Positions 16,651 to 24,082 of a DNA stretch of 35,648 bases are shown here, piece after piece (within the stretch, counting starts at the first letter, position 1; every line of letters begins with the position of its first letter). Position numbers and translations under genes: made by a program. The stretch is taken from assembly GCA_018399135.1 (NCBI GenBank), contig JAGYPB010000027.1, positions 1-35,648 on the forward strand, in the 5' to 3' direction. The DNA comes from Deltaproteobacteria bacterium (GTDB lineage Bacteria > Desulfobacterota > Desulfuromonadia > Desulfuromonadales > Geopsychrobacteraceae). The notes under the pieces are model-generated. The model ran no database searches. It saw only the letters and a list, made by a program, of their open reading frames with translations, and was not told the DNA's origin.

Positions 16651-17874
16651 TTATCTGGATACTGCAGACCCACGTGGCAGGGTCAGACAGAATAGTGCCG
16701 CAACGAAGGTGATCAGAGCCGCGAGTAAAAAGGCTGATGAAAAACTGCCATGGTACTCTGCTATAATACCGGCAATGGCTGGCCCGCACACCTGGCCACC
16801 GGCAAAAAAGAAAGTAATCAATGAAAACCCCCCGGCCGCTTTGGCCGCGCCCAGATAATCGCCGACCGCTGCAGCCATAATGGCAGGAATCGACCAGGCC
16901 GTGACCCCATAAAGAACCACCGACAGCATCAGGGCAACAGCACCCAATCCTGATCCAGCAAGCAGGTAGGCCACCGTCTGAATCACAAAAACCAGCAGCA
17001 ACCCCAGACGCCGACCAATTTTATCGGACAATGTACCAAACAACACGCCGGAGAAAAGGCTGAAGAACCCGACCCATGACCAGAATTGTCCCGCCATGGA
17101 TTCCGAATAATCATGTTCGGCAACCAGGCTGGTCACAAAAAAAGTGCCATACACCATGTAAGTCAGACCAAAGGCCAAATAGAGCAATCCAAGCAGCAGC
17201 AGAACCCGCCCACTACCTGTGGGATAGCTACTGCTGACATCGGCAGCGGTCACCGCCGACGGACGACCAATGGGCTGCAGCCCACAATCTTCAGGGACAT
17301 TACGCACCAGTAGAAAGACAATCACAGTAAGGACAGCAACAATCAGCGCAAACAGTAGCCAGCTTAAGCGCCATCCTTCAAAGCCACTGAGCTGATTCAG
17401 GCGCGGAACCACCCAACCCGAGAAGATAATAGCCAAACCACTGCCGACAACCATCAAACCGGCAGCTCGTCCACGACGCTCTCGCCGAAACCAGAAAGCG
17501 ATGAGAACCACCCCGGAGATATTAGCCAGACCGCTGCCAAAACCAGTTAACAGATAGAGCATCAACAGACTGCTGAAGCTTTGAACCCAGGACATGGCTG
17601 CCAGGGTTAAGGCAATCAGACCAAGGGCAGCACCCAGAGTCAGACGAGGCAGCCAGCGCGCCAGCACCGCCGGTGTAACAGCAACCGCCAACAGATAACC
17701 GACAAAATTTGCTGTTCCCAGATAGCCCATCTGTTCATAGGACAGGCTCAGCCCTTCCTGCATCCCCGGTAGCAGCATGGCAAAAGCAAAGCGCGCCAGG
17801 CCGAAACAAGAGAAAGTAGTCAGAATACAGGCGACGACGATCAGCCAGCCGTAATGAAAAGGAAGTCGGCTCAT
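16651..17874 (-). CDS. MFS transporter, YbfB/YjiJ-like
   Basis: A 407-residue major facilitator protein with about 12 hydrophobic segments. The N-terminus (FHYGWLIVVACILTTFSCFGLARFAFAMLL) carries the FGxxRFAFA pattern of the YbfB/YjiJ (MFS_4) group. The loop between helices 8 and 9 has GTLSDKIGRRLGL, the MFS D-x-x-G-R-R signature. The start is set at the third codon of the open frame, where AGGA lies 6 nt upstream; the outermost ATG would directly abut the ribosome site. It follows proC by 29 nt in the same direction. The substrate is unknown; an amino acid or organic acid would be a guess. Confidence 0.85.
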   Translation of the reverse strand: MSRLPFHYGWLIVVACILTTFSCFGLARFAFAMLLPGMQEGLSLSYEQMGYLGTANFVGYLLAVAVTPAVLARWLPRLTLGAALGLIALTLAAMSWVQSFSSLLMLYLLTGFGSGLANISGVVLIAFWFRRERRGRAAGLMVVGSGLAIIFSGWVVPRLNQLSGFEGWRLSWLLFALIVAVLTVIVFLLVRNVPEDCGLQPIGRPSAVTAADVSSSYPTGSGRVLLLLGLLYLAFGLTYMVYGTFFVTSLVAEHDYSESMAGQFWSWVGFFSLFSGVLFGTLSDKIGRRLGLLLVFVIQTVAYLLAGSGLGAVALMLSVVLYGVTAWSIPAIMAAAVGDYLGAAKAAGGFSLITFFFAGGQVCGPAIAGIIAEYHGSFSSAFLLAALITFVAALFCLTLPRGSAVSR

Positions 17875-17903
17875 CACCATTCCTATGCTATATGACGGTG
17901 GTT

Positions 17904-18716
17904 TCAGTTGCCGCCCAATTCCCGTGAACGCGCTGCCGATGCAGATACCGCTTCCATCAGTGTCGTCCGCAGCCCGTTTTTCTCCAATGTACTGACCCCG
18001 GTAATGGCGGTACCACCGGGAGAACAGACCTGATCGCGCAATATTGCGGGATGTTCTCTGGTCTCGCGCACCATCAGCGCTGCACCGACAACTGTCTGTA
18101 CTGCCAGCGCATGAGCCACATCGCGGCGCAACCCTTCCCGTACTCCACCATCGGCAAGAGCCTCAATCACTGTATAAATGTAGGCCGGACCGGATCCGGA
18201 CAAACCGGTTGCCGCATCCATTTGGCGCTCATCGATCATCTGGACGATACCGACACTTTCCAGCAACTCGCGAACAATCTGCAGATCATCCTTGGTAGAA
18301 TGGGTACCGCGACAAACAGCGCTGGCTCCCTCCCCCACCAGGGCCGGGGTGTTCGGCATCACCCGTACAACCCTGGGTGAGCCGGCAAACTGTTTCTCAA
18401 TACCGACACAGGTCACCCCCGCCAGAATGGATACCATCAACTTGTTGTCGCTCCAGACTGGAGCAATGTCACATAACACCTCTTCAACAATTTGCGGTTT
18501 AATCGCCAGAACCACAATTTCACACAGGTCCACAAGTTCCGAATTGCTTTGTGCCAGGACAACCCCGAAGGCATCGTGCAAATGGTCACGGCGACTTTCA
18601 ATCGGCTCAGAAACAACCAGCTTGGCGGCGGGAAAATGGCTCGCCAGCAGACCCTTAATCAAGGCTTCGGCCATATTACCGCCACCGATAAATCCTATCT
18701 TTTTCTCGTCTGTCAT
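17904..18716 (-). CDS. proC: Pyrroline-5-carboxylate reductase
   Basis: A 270-residue NADPH-dependent enzyme that performs the last step of proline synthesis (P5C to proline). The Rossmann motif GFIGGGNMAEALIKGLL opens the protein, followed by the conserved VLAIKPQ, the RVMPNTPALVGEGA segment, and the C-terminal catalytic helices with TGLSGSGPAYIYTVIEALADGGV and the SPGGTAITGVSTLE signature. The ATG at 18716 has AAGGG 8 nt upstream and matches the family N-terminus; in-frame sequence further upstream (to 18866) does not resemble the family. Divergent from the cytochrome b5-like gene. Confidence 0.97.
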   Translation of the reverse strand: MTDEKKIGFIGGGNMAEALIKGLLASHFPAAKLVVSEPIESRRDHLHDAFGVVLAQSNSELVDLCEIVVLAIKPQIVEEVLCDIAPVWSDNKLMVSILAGVTCVGIEKQFAGSPRVVRVMPNTPALVGEGASAVCRGTHSTKDDLQIVRELLESVGIVQMIDERQMDAATGLSGSGPAYIYTVIEALADGGVREGLRRDVAHALAVQTVVGAALMVRETREHPAILRDQVCSPGGTAITGVSTLEKNGLRTTLMEAVSASAARSRELGGN

Positions 18717-18883
18717 CTTTGCTACCCTTTCGAAGCTTACCTTTATTAAAAAAATACCCCTTGAGTCTTCCCTGTGAAAGCCCTCTTTGTTTATCATAGT
18801 GACTGAAAAAATACAGCCGGGGAAACTTGTCACCGGATGGAAAAAAACGACGAGCGGAGCACACAATCAAACAGGAGAAAAGG

Positions 18884-19204
18884 ATGACGCTGAAGGAACT
18901 TGCACAATTCAATGGCCAAAACGGAACACCTGCCTATGTTGCCGTCAGTGGCGTGGTTTATAACGTGAGTGACAGTAAACTATGGGAAAACGGGAATCAC
19001 GAAGGGGCACACCAGGCCGGCCAGGATTTAACTGAAGCCCTGAAAACCGCCCCCCATGTCCGTTCGGTGGTCGAACGCTTTCCCGTGGTCGGCCAACTGA
19101 CAGCGCCAACAACAGCACAACAACCGGGCAAAAAAACTCCGCTGGTGCCCTTGCTTGTTACTGCCGGTATTATTGCAGCGCTGGCAATCATGCTGCTACG
19201 CTGA
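18884..19204 (+). CDS. Cytochrome b5-like heme/steroid-binding domain protein, C-terminally membrane-anchored
   Basis: A 106-residue protein. Residues 1-72 form a short cytochrome b5-like domain of the bacterial predicted-heme-binding type: LKELAQFNGQNGTPAYVAV, VVYNVSDSKLW, then NHEGAHQAGQDLTEALKTAPH with candidate axial ligands among His39, His43 and His58, ending in VVGQL. A Pro/Thr/Gln-rich linker leads to one transmembrane helix at about 86-104 and a final Arg, so the domain is tail-anchored. The classic HPGG is absent, as is usual for this subgroup. AGGAG lies just before the ATG. The partner is unknown; electron transfer or heme handling is inferred. Confidence 0.82.
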   Translation: MTLKELAQFNGQNGTPAYVAVSGVVYNVSDSKLWENGNHEGAHQAGQDLTEALKTAPHVRSVVERFPVVGQLTAPTTAQQPGKKTPLVPLLVTAGIIAALAIMLLR

Positions 19205-19217
19205 CATAGATATTGTG

Positions 19218-19357
19218 TATCTGTTCAGCACCGGACAGGGGATCCTATGTCAAGGGGCGCTTTTCGTCAGTCATGACCGCTTGTTATCGCCGTCCATGGC
19301 GACGGGCACCCTTGCCACAGAACCCCCATCCTGCGCAAGGCCAAGCTGAATAGTTAC
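19218..19357. repeat. Dispersed repeat, long form
   Basis: Its ends are identical to those of the element at 33524-33578: an 18-nt left end (TATCTGTTCAGCACCGGA, 19218-19235) and a 25-nt right end (19333-19357, containing GCCAAGCTGAATAGTTAC). CTGTTCAGC and GCTGAATAG form an inverted repeat with one G-U. The 97-nt interior has small palindromes (for example CCGTC/GACGG). It occupies almost the whole 173-nt gap between the cytochrome b5-like gene and the receiver-domain gene. No transposase is present; it could be a MITE-like or REP-like element. Confidence 0.7.
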
Positions 19358-19377
19358 GCTATTGTAAGAGGGAAGAA

Positions 19378-19773
19378 TTATAATTGACGAGCCTGGGGGA
19401 AAAAGACAGCGATTATTTCCGGCAGTTTAAAAAAGACATCGGTTTTGGCCAGAACCTGCTTGATGTTGGTCGCGCCAATTCCCTCGTCGGCCATCGTCAA
19501 CATGTAACCGGAACAGAGAACAACCGGCAACTGTGGGGCCAACTGAAACAATTGTCGAGCCAGTTCGGTGCCGGTCATTCCCGGCATAGATTCATCTGTC
19601 ACAACCAGATCAAACTGACACTTTTGCTGCAGGAACAGTTCCAAAGCCTGATTAGCGCTGGAGGCACAAACAACCTGACATCCTTCTTCGAGCAACAAAT
19701 CCTCCCCCAAAGCCAACAGCGCCGGCTCATCATCGACAAACAGAACTTTTATCTTCGATGGTGATGTATTCAT
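19378..19773 (-). CDS. Stand-alone response regulator receiver (CheY-like) protein
   Basis: A 131-residue single REC domain. The acidic pair is Asp14-Asp15 (VLFVDDEPALLALGEDLL), the phospho-acceptor is Asp60 (DLVVTDESMPGMTGTELA), the conserved Ser/Thr is Ser88 (VVLCSGY), and Lys109 (VLAKT) occupies the conserved Lys position. The pattern resembles receiver domains that accompany hybrid histidine kinases in deltaproteobacteria. There is no output domain and no kinase nearby, so its partner is encoded elsewhere. The gene ends 20 nt from the dispersed repeat at 19218-19357. Confidence 0.9.
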   Translation of the reverse strand: MNTSPSKIKVLFVDDEPALLALGEDLLLEEGCQVVCASSANQALELFLQQKCQFDLVVTDESMPGMTGTELARQLFQLAPQLPVVLCSGYMLTMADEGIGATNIKQVLAKTDVFFKLPEIIAVFFPQARQL

Positions 19774-20008
19774 CTAGACCCTTGTCTCTTCGAGAGAACC
19801 TGATACTATTTTTGCATTCCAACAAAATAGAAAAACGCTAATAATATCGATTGATCTTATCATAAAAAAACACGCGCCCCCAAATCAAATTTAAGCGATA
19901 TCTATCTTAAAAAATCTGATTTTTCACGTTTAACCCTTGCCAACCAGAATAAAAATTAATAGAATTAAATTCTTGATACACTATTTTGCAGCACAGGAGG
20001 CATGATCT

Positions 20009-20278
20009 ATGGCAAGAGTAGTGGAAAATCCCGATCTGGCTTTTCGTCTGGCCAGAGCGATTGTTTCCGACATCGCCCTGTACAATCAGGACAAAGTCAC
20101 CGAGGGAATCAAAGGTGACAATATTTTTGAATTGATGGATGCCGAGCTGGAAGAAGGACGTGAACATTTTTTCTCACGCGTCTCTACTGACCTTGCCAAT
20201 CGTGATCATCTTTATCAGCGTGCCATCGTTGACGTCATGATCAAGCAGGCCGGAAAAATCGAGAGCCAGATCTGGTAA
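20009..20278 (+). CDS. Conserved-looking small protein of unknown function
   Basis: I do not recognise this 89-residue protein. It is soluble, rich in charged residues and predicted mostly helical (DLAFRLARAIVSDIALYNQ; NIFELMDAELEEGREHFF), without Cys or membrane segments. Coding support is good: a strong AGGAGG lies upstream, and the stop codon is directly followed by the ATG of rluD (TAA-ATG), so the two are co-transcribed. The 235-nt region upstream is AT-rich and contains no other gene, a likely promoter zone for the rluD-to-Cys-rich-protein run, though no clear -35/-10 pair stands out. Confidence 0.75.
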   Translation: MARVVENPDLAFRLARAIVSDIALYNQDKVTEGIKGDNIFELMDAELEEGREHFFSRVSTDLANRDHLYQRAIVDVMIKQAGKIESQIW

Positions 20279-21277
20279 ATGCCCCTGTCCCGACAGTTAC
20301 TGTTTCCCTGCGATGCCCCTACGCAACGGCTGGATGCGTTTCTGGCACAGGCTCTGCCCGACATCAGCCGGGCACAACTTAAAAAGCTTATCGATAATCA
20401 GCAAGTTACCTGCGATGGCAGCACTACCAAAGCCAGTTTCAAACTTAAAGGTGGCGAAACCATTGAAGTACAGCTTCAACCACCAGAGCCGAGCACGGCA
20501 CTGGCTGAAGACATCCCCCTTCATGTCCTCTACGAAGATCAGGATCTGATTATTATCAACAAACCCGCCGGCATGGTGGTACATCCTGCAGCGGGACACT
20601 TTCATGGCACGCTGGTTAACGCTCTGCTTCATCATTGCAATGACCTGGCCGGCATCGGCGGCGCCCTGCGTCCAGGTATTGTTCACCGCATCGACAAGGA
20701 CACCTCCGGCGTTCTGGTAGTTACCAAAAATGATCAGGCTCATCAACATCTGGCTGATCAATTCCAGCAGCATAGTATCAAACGCGAGTATCTCGCCCTG
20801 ATCCACGGCCAGCTGCCAACCGGCAAAGGAACCATCGACCAACCTCTGGGGCGTCATCCGGTACAGCGAAAAAAATTCAGCGCCAAAGCCAGAAACAACA
20901 AAAGAGCCGTCACCCACTGGCGTGTTATCGACAATTTCTCTAACGAAAAGTTCAGCCTGGTCAGCCTGCAACTGGAAACAGGTCGCACCCACCAGATTCG
21001 CGTTCATTTAAGCGAATCCGGCCACCCTCTGGTTGGCGACCCACTTTATGGCCGACGTTCCGAGCTTAATAACATAAAGGATCAACAACTGCGCGCGTTG
21101 ATCCGCCAGCTCCCCGGTCAGGCCCTGCACGCCCACACCCTGGGGTTTATACATCCACGGACAGGTGAATATCTGGAATTTAGCAGTGACATCCCGGCGC
21201 CACTACGTCATATTATCGCCTACCTGCACCAGGGCGATCTATCCGTCGATACTGGCAGCAAGAAGCACCCTGGCTGA
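20279..21277 (+). CDS. rluD: 23S rRNA pseudouridine synthase, RluD type
   Basis: A 332-residue RluA-family pseudouridine synthase. An N-terminal S4 RNA-binding domain (RLDAFLAQALPDISRAQLKKL, about 17-65) is followed by the catalytic domain with INKPAGMVVHPAAGH and the active-site motif PGIVHRIDKDTSGVLVV, where the catalytic residue is Asp139. QLETGRTHQIRVH and GHPLVGDPLYG complete the family signature. RluD modifies positions 1911, 1915 and 1917 of 23S rRNA in E. coli; the S4 domain and size favour RluD over RluA. It begins immediately after the preceding stop. The next gene, pgeF, is a frequent rluD neighbour in bacteria. Confidence 0.93.
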   Translation: MPLSRQLLFPCDAPTQRLDAFLAQALPDISRAQLKKLIDNQQVTCDGSTTKASFKLKGGETIEVQLQPPEPSTALAEDIPLHVLYEDQDLIIINKPAGMVVHPAAGHFHGTLVNALLHHCNDLAGIGGALRPGIVHRIDKDTSGVLVVTKNDQAHQHLADQFQQHSIKREYLALIHGQLPTGKGTIDQPLGRHPVQRKKFSAKARNNKRAVTHWRVIDNFSNEKFSLVSLQLETGRTHQIRVHLSESGHPLVGDPLYGRRSELNNIKDQQLRALIRQLPGQALHAHTLGFIHPRTGEYLEFSSDIPAPLRHIIAYLHQGDLSVDTGSKKHPG

Positions 21278-21316
21278 TTTTTGTACCACCATTATTTTTG
21301 TACTGGAGCTATTGTA

Positions 21317-22111
21317 ATGAAACTGGTCCGCAACGGGAAAACATCCTATCTGCAACCATCCGCACTTAGTGCCGGGTTAACCGCCGGGTTCACTACCCGC
21401 AACGGCGGTGTCAGTCGCCCGCCCTATCACTCCCTGAACCTGGGCACCAACACAGATGACATTGCACCCCATGTTGAAGGGAACCGCTCAACCTTTACTC
21501 GGGCTTTCGACCTTCCCTTGCACCAATTGCTGACGGTGAAGCAGGTTCATGGCAAGGATCTATTGCTGATCGACGAACCCAATCTCGACTTAAGTCATTT
21601 TGCCCGGGTCGAGGTTGATGCGATTCTGACCAATCAGCCTGGCATTATGATCGGTATCCTCACTGCTGACTGCTACCCCTTGCTGTTGTGGAACAGACAA
21701 CAGACGGCTATTGCCGCTATCCATATTGGCTGGCGCGGCGCAGCCGAGGGCTTGATCTACAAAACCATCAAAGCGATGACAACCCACTTTGACTGTACAC
21801 CAGAGGATCTGGTGGCTGCTATTGGTCCCGGCATCGGTCCGGACAAGTACGAGGTTGACCGCCCGGTACGTGATGCTTTCCGGCAGGGGAGCGGCTTCTG
21901 GAACGAAACAACCCGTGAAACCAGTCTGGGTCACTGGAGCCTCAACCTCGCCCGCAGTTGCCGTTTACAACTGGAGCAGGCGGGGCTTACCCCAAATGCT
22001 ATTGAAGAAGCAGGATATTGTACCTTTGCCCAGGCGGAAATGTTTTTTTCCTACCGCCGTGATGAAGGCAAAACCGGTCGCCAGCTCGGATTTATCATGT
22101 TGAACAAATAA
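21317..22111 (+). CDS. pgeF: PgeF/YfiH peptidoglycan editing factor (multicopper-polyphenol-oxidase-like fold)
   Basis: A 264-residue DUF152 protein. Visible motifs are FTTRNGGVSRPPYHSLNLG, VKQVHG, GILTADCYPLLL, AIHIGWRGAAEG, AIGPGIG and the C-terminal FFSYRRDEGKTGRQLGF. The His of QVHG, the Cys of TADC and the His of HIGWRG are the metal/catalytic triad of the family. E. coli YfiH prevents L-Ser misincorporation into peptidoglycan stems, while homologues show purine nucleosidase or deaminase activity. The start at 21317 has GGAG upstream and gives the normal N-terminus; an in-frame start at 21281 is less likely. It lies 39 nt after rluD. Confidence 0.93.
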   Translation: MKLVRNGKTSYLQPSALSAGLTAGFTTRNGGVSRPPYHSLNLGTNTDDIAPHVEGNRSTFTRAFDLPLHQLLTVKQVHGKDLLLIDEPNLDLSHFARVEVDAILTNQPGIMIGILTADCYPLLLWNRQQTAIAAIHIGWRGAAEGLIYKTIKAMTTHFDCTPEDLVAAIGPGIGPDKYEVDRPVRDAFRQGSGFWNETTRETSLGHWSLNLARSCRLQLEQAGLTPNAIEEAGYCTFAQAEMFFSYRRDEGKTGRQLGFIMLNK

Positions 22112-22145
22112 CAGAGAAACAGATCGGCACAAAGGCCAAACGCAC

Positions 22146-22439
22146 GTGGATTTTTTTTTAGACATTGATGAGCAGCAGATGCGTCGGGAACGCGAAAAGG
22201 CACGGGAGTTGCGCAAACAGGGGTGGTGGAAGAGCCGTGTCGCCAACGGCATCTGTCATTACTGCCAACGCACCTTCCCTCCAAAAGAACTGACCCTTGA
22301 CCATATAGTTCCCGTCACCCGCGGTGGCCGCAGCACCAAAGGTAATTGCGTGCCGGCATGCAAGGAGTGCAACAACCAGAAAAAGGATCTGTTGCCGCTG
22401 GAGTGGCAGGCGTATCTGGACAGGCTGAAGAAGACCTAA
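22146..22439 (+). CDS. HNH endonuclease family protein
   Basis: A 97-residue protein: a charged helical N-terminus (QQMRREREKARELRKQGWW) followed by a complete small HNH domain with zinc-binding CHYC and CKEC pairs and the catalytic LTLDHIVPVTRGG, then NCVPACKECNNQK. The zinc-ribbon HNH of this type is common near rluD/pgeF in Desulfuromonadales as far as I recall; its substrate is unknown and no restriction partner is present. The proposed start is GTG, followed at once by nine T residues (22151-22159), an unstable spot; an internal ATG at codon 12 is the alternative. The gene ends 13 nt before the selenoprotein-type rhodanese. Confidence 0.85.
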   Translation: MDFFLDIDEQQMRREREKARELRKQGWWKSRVANGICHYCQRTFPPKELTLDHIVPVTRGGRSTKGNCVPACKECNNQKKDLLPLEWQAYLDRLKKT

Positions 22440-22452
22440 GGAGACGCCTTTT

Positions 22453-22893
22453 ATGCCCGATTACACCCTTGTCCGACCTCTCATTTCTCTGGTCTTTTCC
22501 ATTACCTGTCTGTTGCTTCTCCCCTTCCCCACCCTTGCTGCTGACCAGCCACAAACCAACGATCAGGTGGCGCGGATCAGCGTGATCGAATTGCTGCAAT
22601 TAATAGAAAATGAGCCCGTCAGCATTGTCGATGCACGCGTCTCACGTGCCTGGAAGCGCGCCGGCAACAAGATTCCCGGGGCTATCCGCCTCGATACACC
22701 AGAGCAGGTTACTCAATTTACCGAAACCACCTCGCGCCAACAAGCAATAGTTCTTTATTGTCTCTGACCGCGCGAGCGTTCCAGTGCCGGTCAGGCACTG
22801 ACGTTGATAAATCTGGGATTTACCCGTGTCTGGGTACTTCAGGGTGGCTATCACGCATGGATCAGCAGCGAACTGCCTCTGGATGAAAAATGA
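22453..22893 (+). CDS. Exported rhodanese-domain protein, candidate selenoprotein (UGA at 22765-22767 read as Sec)
   Basis: Read through an in-frame TGA at codon 105, this is a 146-residue protein. An N-terminal signal peptide (hydrophobic LISLVFSITCLLLLPF, then TLAADQP) is followed by a rhodanese fold: SIVDARVSRAWKRAGNKIPGA, IVLYCLUPRERSSAGQAL, and LGFTRVWVLQGGYHAW as the standard C-terminal strand and helix. U105 aligns with the catalytic Cys of the rhodanese loop (C-x4-S-S in GlpE); Cys103 sits two residues before it. The sequence after TGA keeps frame and family pattern to the true stop at 22891-22893. A SECIS-like hairpin follows the UGA. AAGGAG precedes the ATG and overlaps the HNH stop. 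The alternative is a nonsense-mutated pseudogene, which I consider less likely. Likely role: periplasmic sulfur or selenium transfer. Confidence 0.8.
22777..22803 (+). promoter_or_regulatory. Candidate bacterial SECIS element
   Basis: CAGUGCC pairs perfectly with GGCACUG (7 bp) around the loop GGUCA. Below, CGU pairs with ACG, leaving an unpaired UC on the 5' side. The loop starts 21 nt after the UGA. The G-rich GGUC loop, the bulged U and the distance agree with the E. coli fdhF SECIS recognised by SelB. Confidence 0.75.
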
Positions 22894-22912
22894 CCAGCAA
22901 CAGCAGATGACA

Positions 22913-22943
22913 TTAACAACAATGCGCAAAAATTTGCTAAGAT
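22913..22943 (+). promoter_or_regulatory. Possible promoter for the small Cys-rich protein
   Basis: An extended -10 (TGC-TAAGAT, 22938-22943 for the hexamer) with a poor TTAACA -35 at a long 19-nt spacing. It lies 46 nt before the ATG, so the small gene may be transcribed on its own. Confidence 0.3.
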
Positions 22944-22988
22944 GACTGAAACAACCCCTAGCATGATATCCGATGAAGGAGAGAGATG

Positions 22989-23168
22989 ATGACCGAATGG
23001 AGCTGTGACAACCCTGAAGAACATTGCGATCTGCACGCCTGTCAACTGACAGCCAGCACCCGCAACCCAGAAGTCGACAAAATCTTTGAAAATCCGCGCT
23101 ATGCCTGCATCAACTGTGGGGCCAAGGTTCACGATGCAGCCAATGTCTGTCAGCCTAAAGAGCTCTGA
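22989..23168 (+). CDS. Small Cys-rich protein, putative metal-binding
   Basis: A 59-residue protein with no recognised domain. From the second of two adjacent ATG codons (AAGGAG 5 nt upstream of it) it carries six Cys: Cys6, Cys13, Cys18, Cys40, Cys43 and Cys54, plus His12 and His16, in the patterns CDLHAC and YACINCGAKV...VC. The CxxCG knuckle suggests a zinc ribbon or an iron-sulfur site. There is no signal peptide or membrane segment. Coding support comes from the ribosome site and the non-random Cys spacing. I recall similar short proteins in Geobacter-type genomes but cannot name a family. It is convergent with the transglutaminase gene at 23226. Confidence 0.65.
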   Translation: MTEWSCDNPEEHCDLHACQLTASTRNPEVDKIFENPRYACINCGAKVHDAANVCQPKEL

Positions 23169-23176
23169 CACGCTAT

Positions 23177-23217
23177 CGGCGGGCAAACTCCAAGGCACCA
23201 AAGGAGCTTGTCCGCCG
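23177..23217. other. Long hairpin between convergent genes
   Basis: CGGCGGGCAA pairs with TTGTCCGCCG (10 bp, one G-U); after an A-C mismatch, CTCC/GGAG extends the stem around an 11-nt loop. It sits between the stops at 23168 and 23226. No T run follows on either strand, so it is not a classical intrinsic terminator; it may stop both transcripts weakly or protect their 3' ends. Confidence 0.6.
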
Positions 23218-23225
23218 CAAGCATA

Positions 23226-24008
23226 TCAGTTGCGCCAGACCGCAATGCGCTGAGATATCGGATAGACCGCCGGGCCAAATTGGTTATAAATGGCAACGTC
23301 GGCGGCATCTCGGCCATAACCGATAGTCACATAGCCGCCATTGTGTGCCGATTGGGTCGCATCAAAAGTGTACCAGCGTCCCCCAACGTAAGCTTCAAAC
23401 CAGGCGTGAAGATCCATCGGCTCCAACCCATGCAGATATCCCACCACAAAGCGCGCCGGAATACTGATGCTGCGGCATAGTGCTACCCCGAGATGCGCCA
23501 GATCACGGCAAACCCCTGATTGGCGCTGATTGACTTCAACCGCAGAGATCGGCACATCACTACTGCCAGGCAAGTAACGGATGAAATTTCGCACCCAGTT
23601 TTCAATGGCCGCCACCTGATCATAACCGGGCAGGGCATTGGCGGTGATTTCCGACGCCATCTGACCGAAGCGATCCGACTCACAGTAGCGGCTCGGCAAC
23701 AGATACTCAAGTACGCCGTTGGGAAGATTCTGAACTTCAATAAAAGGAGCACCCTCCGCCTGGTCATTGAAATCCGCAGTCTTCACCTGTGCAACAGTAT
23801 GGATTGCAAAGTGTCCGGGCGGCGCGATCAACCGCTGACAAAGGTTGCCATAGCCATCGGTAAACTCGAACACCGGAACCTCGGGGACAAGGCGGTATTC
23901 TTCTTTGGCTATCCATTGCTGGGCACCGCTACGTGGCCGCAACATCAGCACAAATGGCGTCGCTACCGAAATTTCAAACTCAAGATCACAACTGACAGAT
24001 AACCACAT
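23226..24008 (-). CDS. Transglutaminase-like domain protein (third in the ligase cluster)
   Basis: A 260-residue protein with a beta-rich N-terminal domain (1-110, containing [20 protein letters not shown]) and a transglutaminase-like cysteine-protease-fold domain. The triad is complete: Cys167 ([17 protein letters not shown]), His201 (LHAWFEAYV) and Asp216 (YTFDAT). There is no signal peptide. In bacteria such domains more often act as peptidases or amidases than as cross-linkers. It is the last gene of the six-gene cluster, 74 nt after the alpha-E gene, with AAGGGG before its ATG. Its N-terminal domain differs from those of the two other transglutaminase genes in the cluster, so it is not a recent duplicate. 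Confidence 0.9.
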   Translation of the reverse strand: MWLSVSCDLEFEISVATPFVLMLRPRSGAQQWIAKEEYRLVPEVPVFEFTDGYGNLCQRLIAPPGHFAIHTVAQVKTADFNDQAEGAPFIEVQNLPNGVLEYLLPSRYCESDRFGQMASEITANALPGYDQVAAIENWVRNFIRYLPGSSDVPISAVEVNQRQSGVCRDLAHLGVALCRSISIPARFVVGYLHGLEPMDLHAWFEAYVGGRWYTFDATQSAHNGGYVTIGYGRDAADVAIYNQFGPAVYPISQRIAVWRN

Positions 24009-24082
24009 GCTTGCCCCTTATTGCTTACTGACCTCTCATCCCTGACGGCAATCAACAAAAAGTTGAAGCAGAAAACAACCGA

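Noticed and set aside
19155-19349. 64-codon plus-strand frame through the dispersed repeat
   Set aside because: It begins inside the cytochrome b5-like gene in another frame and mostly covers the repeat; there is no sign of translation.
19975-20000. Possible sigma-54 promoter before the small unknown gene (TTGATAC ... TTTTGCAG)
   Set aside because: The GG dinucleotide at the -24 position is missing when the -12 GC is aligned.
20297-21007. 236-codon frame on the minus strand
   Set aside because: Antisense to rluD, which has a full family signature; no ribosome site or domain.
22765-22767. TGA as a simple nonsense mutation making a rhodanese pseudogene
   Set aside because: The position equals the catalytic residue, the downstream frame is intact and family-like, and a SECIS-like hairpin follows; decay would not be expected to produce all three. 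It remains the main alternative.
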